A stretch of 48,184 nucleotides of DNA from a bacterium (GTDB lineage: Bacteria; Armatimonadota; Zipacnadia; Zipacnadales; UBA11051), in contig JAJFUB010000159.1 in the NCBI GenBank assembly GCA_021372615.1, positions 1 through 48,184 of the forward strand, written 5' to 3'. How positions within the stretch are numbered: position 1 is the stretch's first letter; every line of letters starts with the position of its first letter. The translations under genes and the position numbers were made by a program. This document shows positions 8,912 to 17,035 of the stretch, one piece after another. The notes beneath the pieces were generated by a model that did not search any database, was not told the DNA's origin, and worked only from the letters and a program-made list of their open reading frames with translations.

Positions 8912-10261
8912 ATGGCAACGGCAAAGCCCAACTTCATCGTGATCTTCGCCGACAACCTCGGCTATGGCGACTTCGGCTGCTACGGCTCGACCGTGCACCG
9001 CACGCCTCACGTGGACCGTATAGCGGCCGAGGGCGTGCGCTTCACCAGCTTCTACAGCACCTCCGGGGTGTGCACGCCCTCCCGGGCGAGCATGATGACC
9101 GGCTGCTACCCGCGGCGGGTCAACCTGCACACCGGGGTCAGGGGCTGCGTGCTACAGCCGGTGGACCCCAAGGGCCTGCACCCCGACGAGCAGACCGTGG
9201 GCGATGTCCTGCGCGCACAGGGCTACGCCACGGCCTGCATCGGCAAGTGGCACCTGGGCGACCAGCCCCCCTTCCTGCCTACCCGCCACGGATTCGATCA
9301 CTACTTCGGCATCCCCTACAGCGACGACATGACCGCCCGGCCGCAGTTCCCGCTGTGGCCCGAGCTGCCCCTGATGCGCAACGAAGAGGTCATTGACGCC
9401 CCCGTGGACCGGGACTACCTGACCCGGCGCTACACCGAGGAGACCTGCACCTTCATCCGCGAGCATCGCGACCGGCCGTTCTTCATCTACCTGCCCCACG
9501 CCATGCCCGGCAGCACCAACCGGCCCTTCTCCAGCCCCGCCTTCCAGGGCCAGTCGGCCAACGGGCCCTACGGCGACTGCGTCGAGGAGATGGACTGGTC
9601 CACCGGCGAGATACTCCGGACACTGGATGAACTCGGCCTGGATGAGAGCACGCTCGTGATCTGGACCTCGGACAACGGGGCGGTCGAACTGAACCCCGTG
9701 CAGGGCAGCAATGCGCCGCTGCGCGGCTGGGGCTATGACACCAGCGAGGGCGGGATGCGGATGCCGTGCGTCGCGCGCTGGCCGGGCCACATCGCCCCTG
9801 GCGGCGTGACCGACGAGTTGACCTCCACGATGGACGTGCTGCCGACGCTGGCCTCGTTGGCGGGCGCGGCGCTGCCCGACCGGCCGATTGACGGGCAGGA
9901 CTGCAGCGCGCTGCTGACCGGCGGCGCGTTCACCTCGGCGTACGACGAACGTGGGTTCTTCTACTACGCCCTCGGACAGCTCCAGGCCGTCCGCGCCGGG
10001 CAGTGGAAGCTGTACCTGCCGCTGGCCGAGAAGATCATCGGCCCGTCGGGCAAGACGGCCCCGTGTGAGTTGGCCCTGTACGACGTACGGCACGATCTGA
10101 GCGAAGAGCACGAGGCGTCGGCGGAGCATCCCGAGGTCGTTGCGCGGCTGCTCGCGCTGGCCGAACAGGCCCGCGAGGACCTGGGCGACCTCGACCGCGA
10201 GGGCGTCGGCCAGCGCCCGTCCGGCTGGGTGGACAACCCGACTCCGCGTGTGCTAAGCTGA
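8912..10261 (+). CDS. Sulfatase (arylsulfatase family, Cys type)
   Basis: This 449-residue enzyme hydrolyses sulfate esters. The formylglycine motif CTPSR is at residues 54-58, Cys54 being the residue converted to formylglycine. The metal-binding ADNLGYGD is at 13-20, GKWHLG at 111-116, and a second metal site appears as TSDNGA at about 251. GAGGAG precedes the ATG closely. No signal peptide is present: the protein begins MATAKPNFIVIFAD directly at the first core strand, so it appears cytoplasmic. That implies uptake of sulfated oligosaccharides. A formylglycine-generating enzyme must lie elsewhere. The substrate is unknown. Confidence 0.9.
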   Translation: MATAKPNFIVIFADNLGYGDFGCYGSTVHRTPHVDRIAAEGVRFTSFYSTSGVCTPSRASMMTGCYPRRVNLHTGVRGCVLQPVDPKGLHPDEQTVGDVLRAQGYATACIGKWHLGDQPPFLPTRHGFDHYFGIPYSDDMTARPQFPLWPELPLMRNEEVIDAPVDRDYLTRRYTEETCTFIREHRDRPFFIYLPHAMPGSTNRPFSSPAFQGQSANGPYGDCVEEMDWSTGEILRTLDELGLDESTLVIWTSDNGAVELNPVQGSNAPLRGWGYDTSEGGMRMPCVARWPGHIAPGGVTDELTSTMDVLPTLASLAGAALPDRPIDGQDCSALLTGGAFTSAYDERGFFYYALGQLQAVRAGQWKLYLPLAEKIIGPSGKTAPCELALYDVRHDLSEEHEASAEHPEVVARLLALAEQAREDLGDLDREGVGQRPSGWVDNPTPRVLS

Positions 10262-10298
10262 CCGCATCAGCAGACCGACTCGCACCAGGAACCACGCC

Positions 10299-11408
10299 AT
10301 GAGCGACACCATCGTTACCAGCACCGAACTGCCGCAGATCTCGGGCCTTCGCCTGTCTCAGGTCAGTGTCCCTTCGTCCCTCGATGGCGCCGCGCAACCG
10401 ATCATCATCGGCGTCCCCGAGACCCCCTGCGCCACACCCACCCCCCTGTTGGTGGGCCTGCACACCTGGTCAGCCGATGTGCGCCAGCAGACCCAGGCCT
10501 TCGGACCGCTCTGTGCACGCTACGGTTGGCTCATGGTCCTGCCCAACTTCCGCGGGCCGAACCTGACGTCCAACCCGCAGGCGCAACTGGCCGGCGGCTC
10601 ACTCGCGGCCCAGCGCGACATCGCCGATGCCGTGGCCCACATGCAGCGTGAGTACACGGTGGATGAACGGCGTCTCTACGTCATCGGCGGCTCCGGCGGC
10701 GGGCACATGTCGCTGCTCATGGCCGGCAAGTATCCGGACCTTTGGGCGGGCGTGTCCTCCTGGTGCCCCATCTCCAGCGTGCGCGAATGGCACGAGCAGG
10801 GGAACAGCTACGCTCCGCATGTCGAGGCCGTCTGCGGCGGCGCGCCGGGCGCCTCGGCCGAGGTGGACTTCGAGTATGAGCGCCGCAGCCCTCGCACCTT
10901 CATCACCAATGCCGCGAGCACCCACGTGCGCATCAGCCATGGCGACAAGGACCGCTGCATCTATGTCGCGCAGACCTGGCGCACCTACGAGAAGCTCCTG
11001 GACCTCCCGCACCGGGTGGAGTTCTATAGCTGGACCGGCGGGCACGAGATCATCAACGAGTGGGGCTTCGCCTGGCTGTCCCAGCAGGTCAAGCCGGCCG
11101 AGGCGCCGACCCGCCTCGATCTCGTCAGCGATGAGGGCAAGTGGTACTTCTGGCTCTACCTGGAGCCCGACGCACCGCTCTCCCTGGCGCACGTCCACGC
11201 GAACTGGGTCGCTGACGACACGCTGGAGTTGACCGTCGAGCACAGCGCCGTCACGCGCGTCAACCCGGCAGGCTTTGTGGCCGGGAAGCTCACAGGCGCG
11301 GAGCGGGACGGCCAGGCTGTGCCGCTCTCTGCCCTGGAGTGCGCCGAGGGCCTGCTGACGCTCCCGCCGTGCTCAACCGCGACACATTGGCGCCTCACCT
11401 TCGGATAG
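10299..11408 (+). CDS. Alpha/beta hydrolase, prolyl oligopeptidase-like
   Basis: This 369-residue protein has no signal peptide and so is probably cytoplasmic. The nucleophile elbow GGSGGGHMS places Ser132 as catalytic serine. An acid is likely at D216 or D218 (ISHGDKDRC), and H249 (WTGGHE) completes the triad. The first 250 residues form the hydrolase; residues 265-369 look like a beta-sandwich (VHANWVADDTLELTVEHSAV). AGGA precedes the ATG. The stop is three bases before the next start, so the two are probably co-translated. It may be an esterase or peptidase acting on sugar esters or small peptides. The exact substrate cannot be told. Confidence 0.75.
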   Translation: MSDTIVTSTELPQISGLRLSQVSVPSSLDGAAQPIIIGVPETPCATPTPLLVGLHTWSADVRQQTQAFGPLCARYGWLMVLPNFRGPNLTSNPQAQLAGGSLAAQRDIADAVAHMQREYTVDERRLYVIGGSGGGHMSLLMAGKYPDLWAGVSSWCPISSVREWHEQGNSYAPHVEAVCGGAPGASAEVDFEYERRSPRTFITNAASTHVRISHGDKDRCIYVAQTWRTYEKLLDLPHRVEFYSWTGGHEIINEWGFAWLSQQVKPAEAPTRLDLVSDEGKWYFWLYLEPDAPLSLAHVHANWVADDTLELTVEHSAVTRVNPAGFVAGKLTGAERDGQAVPLSALECAEGLLTLPPCSTATHWRLTFG

Positions 11409-11411
11409 ACC

Positions 11412-12398
11412 ATGCGCAAGCGTCTCTTTGACGGCCTCGACCAGGGCCTGGGCGAGGAGATCGTGTTGCTCGAAGGCCTGCCGCCGGTAGCGCCGCCGGA
11501 GGCCACCTGCGACTTCTGCCAGGCGCTGCACGAGGCGCTCGGGCTGCTCGGGCGCGAGGTGTCGCTCGCCCGCGTGATGGGCCTGACCGGGGCGGCGTTC
11601 ATGACGCCATGGGGGGAGGGCATGGTCGCCAGTTGGTCTGCGGCGCGCGTGGACCGCTACCTGTCCGAGGCTCTGGCAGCGCTGGGCCTGCGGGCGCGGC
11701 GCGAGCAGTCGCCGGTGGAGGAAGCACTGGCCCTGTGCCGCGAGCCGTTGCGGGCCGGGCAGCCGGTGTTGGCCCGCGGGCCAGACGATGGGTGGGCAAC
11801 GGTCGTGGGGCTGAAGGGGGAGGAGTTGCTGGGCCGCGTCCCCGGTTCCGGCAGGCCCTACGAGCGCCTCACGCCGCCTGTGCAGGAACTGATCTTGTGC
11901 GACGAAGCCGAAGCGCCGCCGCCCCTCCTGGCGGCGAACCTGCAGGCCCTCGCCCGCGCCGATGTCCTGCTGGGCGAGGCTGAGGAAGCCTGGCTGCAGT
12001 GGCGGGAGGCGCTGGCCGAGCCCGCGCCCTACGGGGCGGGGGCGGGGCGCCTGGAGCGCTTCCTGGCCGAGCAGCACCTGACGGCCTGCGTCGTCGAGGC
12101 TCGAGACGCCGCGCACGTATTTCTGGCCGAGACGGCGGCGGCGACGGACTACGACCTGGCCGAGGCGCTTGACACCGCCGCGGAAGCGGCTGACATCGCC
12201 GTGTCCCTCGCCGAGACGCTCCTGGCTGCACCCGATGCCATCGCCCTGGCCCATCTGCCGGAGGATGAGTCCTGGCTGGACCGGCGGCGGGAGCAACTGG
12301 GCGCGCTCAGCCGCTGTGATGAGCGGTTGCGTTCGGCGATCCTCGAGGCGCTGGACCTGGCAGGTGAAGAGCATCAGATGTCGAACCTGCCAGTGTAG
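11412..12398 (+). CDS. Unknown protein with C39/BtrH-like N-terminal region
   Basis: This 328-residue soluble protein has no signal peptide. Residues about 30-75 (EATCDFCQALHEALGLLG, then VMGLTGAAFM) follow the pattern of the papain-like BtrH/C39 N-terminal fold, with Cys33 or Cys36 a possible nucleophile. A histidine partner is not evident, so activity is uncertain. The C-terminal part (about 170-315) is alpha-helical and alanine/glutamate-rich. The start lies three bases after the hydrolase stop, which argues for translational coupling and a shared job. The family resemblance is from memory and weak. Confidence 0.45.
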   Translation: MRKRLFDGLDQGLGEEIVLLEGLPPVAPPEATCDFCQALHEALGLLGREVSLARVMGLTGAAFMTPWGEGMVASWSAARVDRYLSEALAALGLRARREQSPVEEALALCREPLRAGQPVLARGPDDGWATVVGLKGEELLGRVPGSGRPYERLTPPVQELILCDEAEAPPPLLAANLQALARADVLLGEAEEAWLQWREALAEPAPYGAGAGRLERFLAEQHLTACVVEARDAAHVFLAETAAATDYDLAEALDTAAEAADIAVSLAETLLAAPDAIALAHLPEDESWLDRRREQLGALSRCDERLRSAILEALDLAGEEHQMSNLPV

Positions 12399-12419
12399 AC
12401 ACCCAGGGAGGTACCACCC

Positions 12420-13199
12420 ATGCAACGCCTGCTGACAGTCGCGTTGGTCTGCCTGCTCGTCGCCGTGGCCGCCTCGGCCGACGAGTTCCGGGACTACCCG
12501 GAATTCCGCTATGCCTCCGGGCTGCCCGGCGGGAGCCACGGCGTCACGCCCGACGGCCACGTCGGGTTTGACGGGGCCATGCAACTGAACATCCCCGTGG
12601 GCTATACGCCCGGCTGGGGCAACTTCATGCTCACCGCCTCCGCCGCGGCGATCAACGGGGGCTTCCCCACGGGCTTCTCCGGCACGGACAACAACGGCAC
12701 GCTCACCGTGGGCTTCGGCATGTTCAATGAGCACCGGCTGTGGTTCTCGGAGATGGGCACGGGCAAGGGCGACGAGAGCCTCGAGCCGGTCGAGAACCTC
12801 CAGTTCGAGATCGTGCCGGAGACCGAGGACCGCCCGGCCATCGCGATCGGCGTCGTGGACATTCTCGATCGCCGCGCCGCCACGCTGGACCACCCCCTGG
12901 AGGGCGCCGGCCGCTCGTTCTACATCGTCGGCACCCGCGAGGGCGGCACACCCGACAAGCCGCTGTACTACACGCTGGGCTACGGCAACGGCCGCTTCCA
13001 CTGTCGGCCCTTCGGCGGCATCTCCTACCAGCCCGCCTCGCGCGCCAAGCTGTTCGCCGAGTATGACGGCTGGGTGGGCAACGTCGGGGGAGCCTACGAT
13101 GTCCTGAGCAGCGAGGAGTGGCACGGCATCTTCGGGATCTCGCTGGTGGATTTCGAGCGCGTGGACCTGACCTTCGCCATCACCAAGACGAGTTTCTAG
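12420..13199 (+). CDS. Putative outer-membrane beta-barrel protein
   Basis: This 259-residue protein has a signal peptide (MQRLLTVALVCLLVAVAASA|DE). The mature part consists of alternating hydrophobic strands with glycine/aromatic turns (MLTASAAAINGGFPTGFS, LTVGFGMFNEHRLWFSE, FGGISYQPASRAKLFAEYDG). It ends VDLTFAITKTSF; a terminal phenylalanine is typical of barrels recognised by the BAM machinery. It resembles small YjbH-like barrels. GGGAGG sits before the ATG. If the call is right it supports a diderm envelope. The fold is inferred from pattern only. Confidence 0.55.
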   Translation: MQRLLTVALVCLLVAVAASADEFRDYPEFRYASGLPGGSHGVTPDGHVGFDGAMQLNIPVGYTPGWGNFMLTASAAAINGGFPTGFSGTDNNGTLTVGFGMFNEHRLWFSEMGTGKGDESLEPVENLQFEIVPETEDRPAIAIGVVDILDRRAATLDHPLEGAGRSFYIVGTREGGTPDKPLYYTLGYGNGRFHCRPFGGISYQPASRAKLFAEYDGWVGNVGGAYDVLSSEEWHGIFGISLVDFERVDLTFAITKTSF

Positions 13200-13218
13200 A
13201 GCAGAGGGCGGCGTGTGT

Positions 13219-13356
13219 CTGTAGGGCGGGGGCTTGTACCCCGCCCAAGTCGTGCGGTCGGCGGGCGGGGCTTGTACCCCGCCGCGAGCGGCACTGACCC
13301 AACGGCGGGCGGGGTACAAGCCCCCTGAGATCGCAAGCGATCTCTACGCCCTACAG
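13219..13356. repeat. Inverted repeat family B, copy 1
   Basis: The element begins CTGTAGGGCGGGGGCTTGTA and ends GATCTCTACGCCCTACAG. It contains three blocks of the GGGCGGGG(C)TTGTACCCCGCC type, the last in opposite orientation, plus a small hairpin GAGATCGC/GCGATCTC at 13327-13344. A shorter, oppositely oriented copy is at 20334-20433. It sits just upstream of rbsK and falsely extends that open frame. Confidence 0.88.
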
Positions 13357-13398
13357 GGCCGTCGGCGCAGCACCCCCCGCCACAGGAAAGCGATCCAC

Positions 13399-14352
13399 AT
13401 GGCTGCCAGAGTCGTCGTGTTGGGGAACATCAACCAGGACTTCGTGGTGCGGGCTGATCGCATGCCGCGCCCGGGGGAGACCATCCTGGGGAGCGATGTG
13501 AAGTTCGTGGCCGGCGGCAAAGGCGCCAATCAGGCCGTCACCGCCGCCCGCCTGCAGGCCGAGACGGCCCTGATCGGGCGCGTGGGGCAGGACGCCTTCG
13601 GGCCGATCCTGCTGGAGAACCTGCGCCGCGAGGGCGTCGAGGCTCGCTACGTCGGCTCGGATGACAATGTCGCCACCGGCATGGCCTTCATCGCGCTCGC
13701 GCCTGATGGGCAGAACAGCATCTTGTCGGTGGGCGGCGCCAATCTGGAGTGCGCGCCCCGGTACATCGAGGACGCTACCCCGGTCATCCGCCATGCCGAT
13801 GTCGCTCTCGTGCAGTTCGCCGTGCCTCTGGCGAGTGTCGAGTTGTTCGTGAAGATCGCGGCCGACGACGGCGTCCCGGTCATCATGGACCCCACCCCGG
13901 CGATGGGGCGGCTGCCGCAGAACTGGACGCGCGCCACCGTGCTGACCCCCAACGAGACTGAGGCCGAGATGGTCGTCGGCTATGCCGTGCCGGACACTGC
14001 CACTGCGGTCAAGGCCGCGCGCGACATCCACGCCCGCGGCGTGAAGATCGCGCTGGTCAAGCGGGGCGCCGAAGGCTGCGTCGTGTGTACCGATGAGGGC
14101 ACGCGCCTGATCCCCGGCTTCGCGGTCGAGGTGTGTGACACGACGGGCGCGGGCGATTCGTTCGCGGCGGGGTTGGGAGTGGCGCTGGCCGAGGGGCTGG
14201 CGGTGGACCAGGCCGTGGCCTTCGCCAACGCCTGCGGGGCTCTGGCCTGCACGAAGTTCGGCGCCCAGCCGAGCCTCCCCCAGCGCCGCGACGTGGAGCG
14301 CTTCCTGCAGGAGCGTGGGGGGCTGGAGGCGGTTCAGCCGGTCGCGCTGTAG
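13399..14352 (+). CDS. rbsK: Ribokinase (PfkB family)
   Basis: This 317-residue cytoplasmic kinase phosphorylates ribose, or a similar sugar, at the expense of ATP. PfkB signature 1 appears as GGKGANQA at 39-46, and signature 2 as DTTGAGDSF at 247-255 with Asp253 as catalytic base. VLGNINQDFVVRADRMPRPGET is the usual family opening, split here as residues 8-29. The frame is open upstream to 13234, but that part is repeat-encoded. ATG 13399 is preceded by AGGAAAG and matches the family start. No ribose transporter is adjacent. A different pentose or nucleoside as substrate is possible. Confidence 0.9.
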   Translation: MAARVVVLGNINQDFVVRADRMPRPGETILGSDVKFVAGGKGANQAVTAARLQAETALIGRVGQDAFGPILLENLRREGVEARYVGSDDNVATGMAFIALAPDGQNSILSVGGANLECAPRYIEDATPVIRHADVALVQFAVPLASVELFVKIAADDGVPVIMDPTPAMGRLPQNWTRATVLTPNETEAEMVVGYAVPDTATAVKAARDIHARGVKIALVKRGAEGCVVCTDEGTRLIPGFAVEVCDTTGAGDSFAAGLGVALAEGLAVDQAVAFANACGALACTKFGAQPSLPQRRDVERFLQERGGLEAVQPVAL

Positions 14353-14396
14353 GGGGGAGCGGGCGAGAGGACTACGCCGGAGCATGCCCCAGAGAG

Positions 14397-14451
14397 AGTC
14401 ACGGGTGTCCGCCACAGCGCGCGGCGCGTAGGCGGACGGGGCCCCGTGACT
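14397..14451. terminator. Two-tier hairpin between convergent genes
   Basis: AGTCACGGG (14397-14405) pairs with CCCGTGACT (14443-14451), and inside it GTCCGCC (14407-14413) pairs with GGCGGAC (14431-14437). It lies between rbsK (+) and the zinc-ribbon gene (-), so a bidirectional terminator is likely. A TTCGTCGTT stretch follows on the plus strand. Confidence 0.6.
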
Positions 14452-14470
14452 TCGTCGTTCTGCATTCCCC

Positions 14471-15004
14471 TCACGACTCGTTTGCCTGCGGCAGGAACAC
14501 CTGGGTGCCGCAGTACTGGCAGCGGGCCATGCCCTTGCCGGCCAGCTCGATGGCGCCGCCGCAGTTGGGGCACTTGTCCCCGCTGATCTGCTCGGCCTCC
14601 AGGGCGATGATCTCGCGCCCCGACCAGTTCACGTAGCCGGTGAACAGCTTCATCCCCACCACGGCGTACAGCGCCTCCTCGACCACCTGCGGCGTGACGC
14701 CCAGTTCCTGCGCCAACTCCTCGAACTTACAGCGGCCGCGCGTCATCACGCGCTGGAGAATGTTCTCCTGCAGGCGCACGTCGCGGCGGCGGCGCCGCTC
14801 GATGTTGCTCTGCCGCCAGAAGACCGCGCCGACGGTCCAGAAGAACAGGGCCGGGATGAGGCCGAAGAAGACCAGGCCCAGGATGACCGGGCCGGGGCCC
14901 TGCAACTGCCCGCCCGTCAGGCCGGTGAAGACGAAGGCGGCCATGCCGCCAAGCCAGACCAGGCCGACGAGCAGCAAGGCGATCGCGATGGTACGGAAGC
15001 TCAT
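14471..15004 (-). CDS. Membrane protein with winged-helix-like region and zinc ribbon
   Basis: This 177-residue protein has two transmembrane segments (about 5-27 and 38-62). A basic RRRRR stretch near 69-74 leads into a cytoplasmic part. Residues 79-125 (ILQRVMTRGRCKFEELAQELG) look like a helix-turn-helix or winged-helix module. A C-terminal zinc ribbon follows, with Cys145-x2-Cys148 and Cys162-x2-Cys165. The start is at ATG 15004 with GGGGAG eight bases upstream; longer frames run into the nitroreductase. It is the last gene of a long minus-strand run. Function unknown; a membrane-bound sensor is conceivable. Confidence 0.6.
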   Translation of the reverse strand: MSFRTIAIALLLVGLVWLGGMAAFVFTGLTGGQLQGPGPVILGLVFFGLIPALFFWTVGAVFWRQSNIERRRRRDVRLQENILQRVMTRGRCKFEELAQELGVTPQVVEEALYAVVGMKLFTGYVNWSGREIIALEAEQISGDKCPNCGGAIELAGKGMARCQYCGTQVFLPQANES

Positions 15005-15024
15005 GCGGTTCTCCCCGTCGCCCT

Positions 15025-15534
15025 TCACCACTTCTCGCGGTGGACGTGGTCCATCGGGCCCGGGCCCTGGTTGCCGGCGGTTCCAGTCGGGAAGCCCAGG
15101 GAGAAGATGCACAGGACGCGGATGGCGTCGGGAATGCCCAGCACCTTGCGCACCGTGTCCTCGCGGTCATAGCCGCGCTCGTCGCTGCCGCGAATGCCCA
15201 CCCAGCAGGTGCCCAGGCCCAGGGCGGCGGCCTGGATCATGGCGTTCTCGGTCGCGGCCGAGCAGTCCTCGATCCACCAGTGATCCGACTCACACTCGTT
15301 GGCGCACACCGCCATGACGACTGGCGCCTGCGCGCAGAAGCCGGCATACTGGTGCACCTGCGCCAGTGCCTCGCGCTTGGCGCGGTCCGTCACGACGATG
15401 ATATGCCAGGGGCGGATGTTGACCCCCGAAGGGGCCGAGAACGCGGCCTCGACGATGGCCTGTAGCGCCTCTTCGGGCACCGGGTCAGGCTTGTACTGCC
15501 GTACGCTGCGCCGCTGCTTGATGGCGTCGAGCAT
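15025..15534 (-). CDS. Nitroreductase family protein
   Basis: This 169-residue FMN-dependent oxidoreductase opens with the family signature MLDAIKQRRSVRQYK and continues with SAPSGVNIRPWHIIVV and ALGLGTCWVGI, all typical FMN-binding stretches. The start at ATG 15534 is supported by AGGAGG nine bases upstream. The upstream-open extension (to 15705) is made of inverted repeat A2 and is rejected. It probably reduces quinones, nitro compounds or flavins; the physiological substrate is unknown. The length is on the short side but complete. It is separated from the VOC gene by the A2 repeat. Confidence 0.88.
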   Translation of the reverse strand: MLDAIKQRRSVRQYKPDPVPEEALQAIVEAAFSAPSGVNIRPWHIIVVTDRAKREALAQVHQYAGFCAQAPVVMAVCANECESDHWWIEDCSAATENAMIQAAALGLGTCWVGIRGSDERGYDREDTVRKVLGIPDAIRVLCIFSLGFPTGTAGNQGPGPMDHVHREKW

Positions 15535-15575
15535 CAATACCACCTCCTGTTCCCTGTGACGGGCGTGGCGCCGTC

Positions 15576-15641
15576 GGAGCGCGGGTCTCCAGACCCGCAT
15601 GGGCCCGCGCCAGGCGTTGCGGGTCTGGAGACCCGCGCTCC
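15576..15641. repeat. Inverted repeat family A, copy 2
   Basis: Two perfect 24-base arms (15576-15599 and 15618-15641) flank 18 bases. The arm begins GGAGCGCGGGTCTCC. Compared with copy 1, the arm core reads GGGTCTCCAGACCC instead of GGCTCTCCAGAGCC, so the changes preserve pairing. It lies between the VOC and nitroreductase genes on the minus-strand run. Confidence 0.87.
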
Positions 15642-15686
15642 CACGACGCTCCCCCGGGACCCGGTAGTGCGGACTTCCAGGTCGCC

Positions 15687-16073
15687 TCAGGCGAGCGTCT
15701 GCCACAACTCGAGCATCAACCCGTCGGGGTCCTCAAAGAACGCGATCCGCGAGTTGATCTGCGTGTCGAAGGGCTCGGTGGTGATCTTCACCCCGGCCGC
15801 CTTCAGGCGCGCGACCTCGGCGTCCACGTCGTTGGTCTGCAGGCACAGGTGCTTGAAGCCCAGCATCTTGGGCTGGTTGACATGAGCTTGGTGGTCGGCG
15901 CTCTGCAGCAACTCGACAGCCACGCCCTGTAGGCTGACGAAGATGATGACGCGGCCCCGCTCGGGGAAGTCGAAGCGGGCCCCGCGGGTGAAGCCGAGGA
16001 GATTGCAGTAGAACTCCGCGGAGCGCTCGGCATCGCTGACTTCGACGGCGAAATGGTGGATCTGCTCAGGCAT
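15687..16073 (-). CDS. VOC (glyoxalase/dioxygenase) family protein
   Basis: This 128-residue single-module protein shows the two beta-alpha-beta-beta-beta repeats of the vicinal oxygen chelate fold. Possible metal ligands are His6 or His7 (IHHFAVEVSD), a glutamate in VAVELLQ (about 54), a histidine in GFKHLCLQ (about 74) and a glutamate in LMLELWQ (about 123). GGGAG lies seven bases before the ATG. It could be a lactoylglutathione lyase-like enzyme, an epimerase or a resistance protein; the sequence does not decide. It starts 21 bases after the isomerase-like gene ends and is probably co-transcribed. Confidence 0.82.
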   Translation of the reverse strand: MPEQIHHFAVEVSDAERSAEFYCNLLGFTRGARFDFPERGRVIIFVSLQGVAVELLQSADHQAHVNQPKMLGFKHLCLQTNDVDAEVARLKAAGVKITTEPFDTQINSRIAFFEDPDGLMLELWQTLA

Positions 16074-16094
16074 CTCTCAACTCCCAAATGTGAA

Positions 16095-17009
16095 TCAGGC
16101 GAACTCGCCCAGCGACGTGAGGTACTCAATCGAGGCCACAATGTCGGCGTGGTAGTCCTCGATGCTGTCGGACTCCGTGGCGCGATGGAAGGTCTCGACT
16201 TCGAGGCTGAAGGGTCCGGTGAAGCCGGCGGCGTGGAGGATGTCAAAGGTGCCCCGGAAGTCCACTTCGCCTTGCCCCAGGCGCGGCAGCACATGCTCGG
16301 ACCGCGTCTGGCCCCGCATGATGTCCTTGAGGTGGACATGGGTGATGTAGGGCGCGAGGGCCTCCGCGGCCTCCAGGCCGTAGCTGGCCGGTTGGCTCTC
16401 GTTGTAGAACAGGATGTTGGCCGTGTCGAGGTTGACCCCCACGTTGGGCAGGCCGACTTCCTGCATGGTGCGCAGGGCCTCGGCAACGCTGCCCATGAGC
16501 GCCCCGTGAACCTCCAGCGCCAGGTGCACGCCCCGGGTGGCGGCGTACTGCCCGACCTCGCGGAGCAGGCCATAGCAGATGGCGCGGGCGGCCCGTGTCT
16601 CCGCATTGTCCGGCAGCGTCTCGCCGGCGGCGGGCGCCGGCAGGTCCTCGCGGTGGCAGCCCAGCACGATCGCGTCGCAGCCCAGCGCCACGGCGAAGTC
16701 CACGCGGCGCTTGATGATGTCCGCGCCGCCCGGATAGCCCAGGAAGCCGAACACATCCACGCTGTCCACGACGAAGCCGTCGATGGCGAGCAGGGCCCGC
16801 AGGTCGGGGAGGCTGTACTGCCACTGCCCGCTCAGCGGCGCATCTACCATGAGTTCGGGGATGAGAGACTTGGGGCGGGTCTGCTCGACGGGCACCTCGA
16901 CCCGGCGCAGCGAGGTCTGCCTGATCTGCGCCAGGCACTCGGCCAGGTCGAAACGGCCCCAGGTGTAGCTGTTCAGGCTGACGGCGAAGACGTTCTGCGC
17001 CACCGGCAT
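16095..17009 (-). CDS. Sugar phosphate isomerase/epimerase-like TIM barrel
   Basis: This protein of about 304 residues belongs to the xylose isomerase-like/AP endonuclease 2 superfamily. Metal-site motifs are visible: LEVHG, GVNLDTAN, THVHLKD and SLEVETFH, giving the expected Glu-Asp-His-Glu pattern. It would isomerise or epimerise a sugar or inositol derivative in the cytoplasm. The start is ambiguous: ATG 17009 lies only two bases after GGAGG, while an in-frame GTG at 17003 has an eight-base spacing and may be the real start. It follows plsC by 26 bases. The substrate is unknown. Confidence 0.8.
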   Translation of the reverse strand: MPVAQNVFAVSLNSYTWGRFDLAECLAQIRQTSLRRVEVPVEQTRPKSLIPELMVDAPLSGQWQYSLPDLRALLAIDGFVVDSVDVFGFLGYPGGADIIKRRVDFAVALGCDAIVLGCHREDLPAPAAGETLPDNAETRAARAICYGLLREVGQYAATRGVHLALEVHGALMGSVAEALRTMQEVGLPNVGVNLDTANILFYNESQPASYGLEAAEALAPYITHVHLKDIMRGQTRSEHVLPRLGQGEVDFRGTFDILHAAGFTGPFSLEVETFHRATESDSIEDYHADIVASIEYLTSLGEFA

Positions 17010-17035
17010 CGCCTCCAGGGGGAGAGCAGGAGATC

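Noticed and set aside
5662-8955. A 1097-codon open frame on the minus strand across the phosphodiesterase and Asp-box genes
   Set aside because: It crosses two recognisable plus-strand genes and shows low-complexity composition without domains.
13234-13398. Long N-terminal extension of ribokinase
   Set aside because: The stretch is encoded by repeat B, has no ribosome site and is not part of the PfkB fold; ATG 13399 fits better.
15535-15705. Long N-terminal extension of the nitroreductase
   Set aside because: It is composed of repeat A2 and overlaps the VOC gene; ATG 15534 has AGGAGG upstream.
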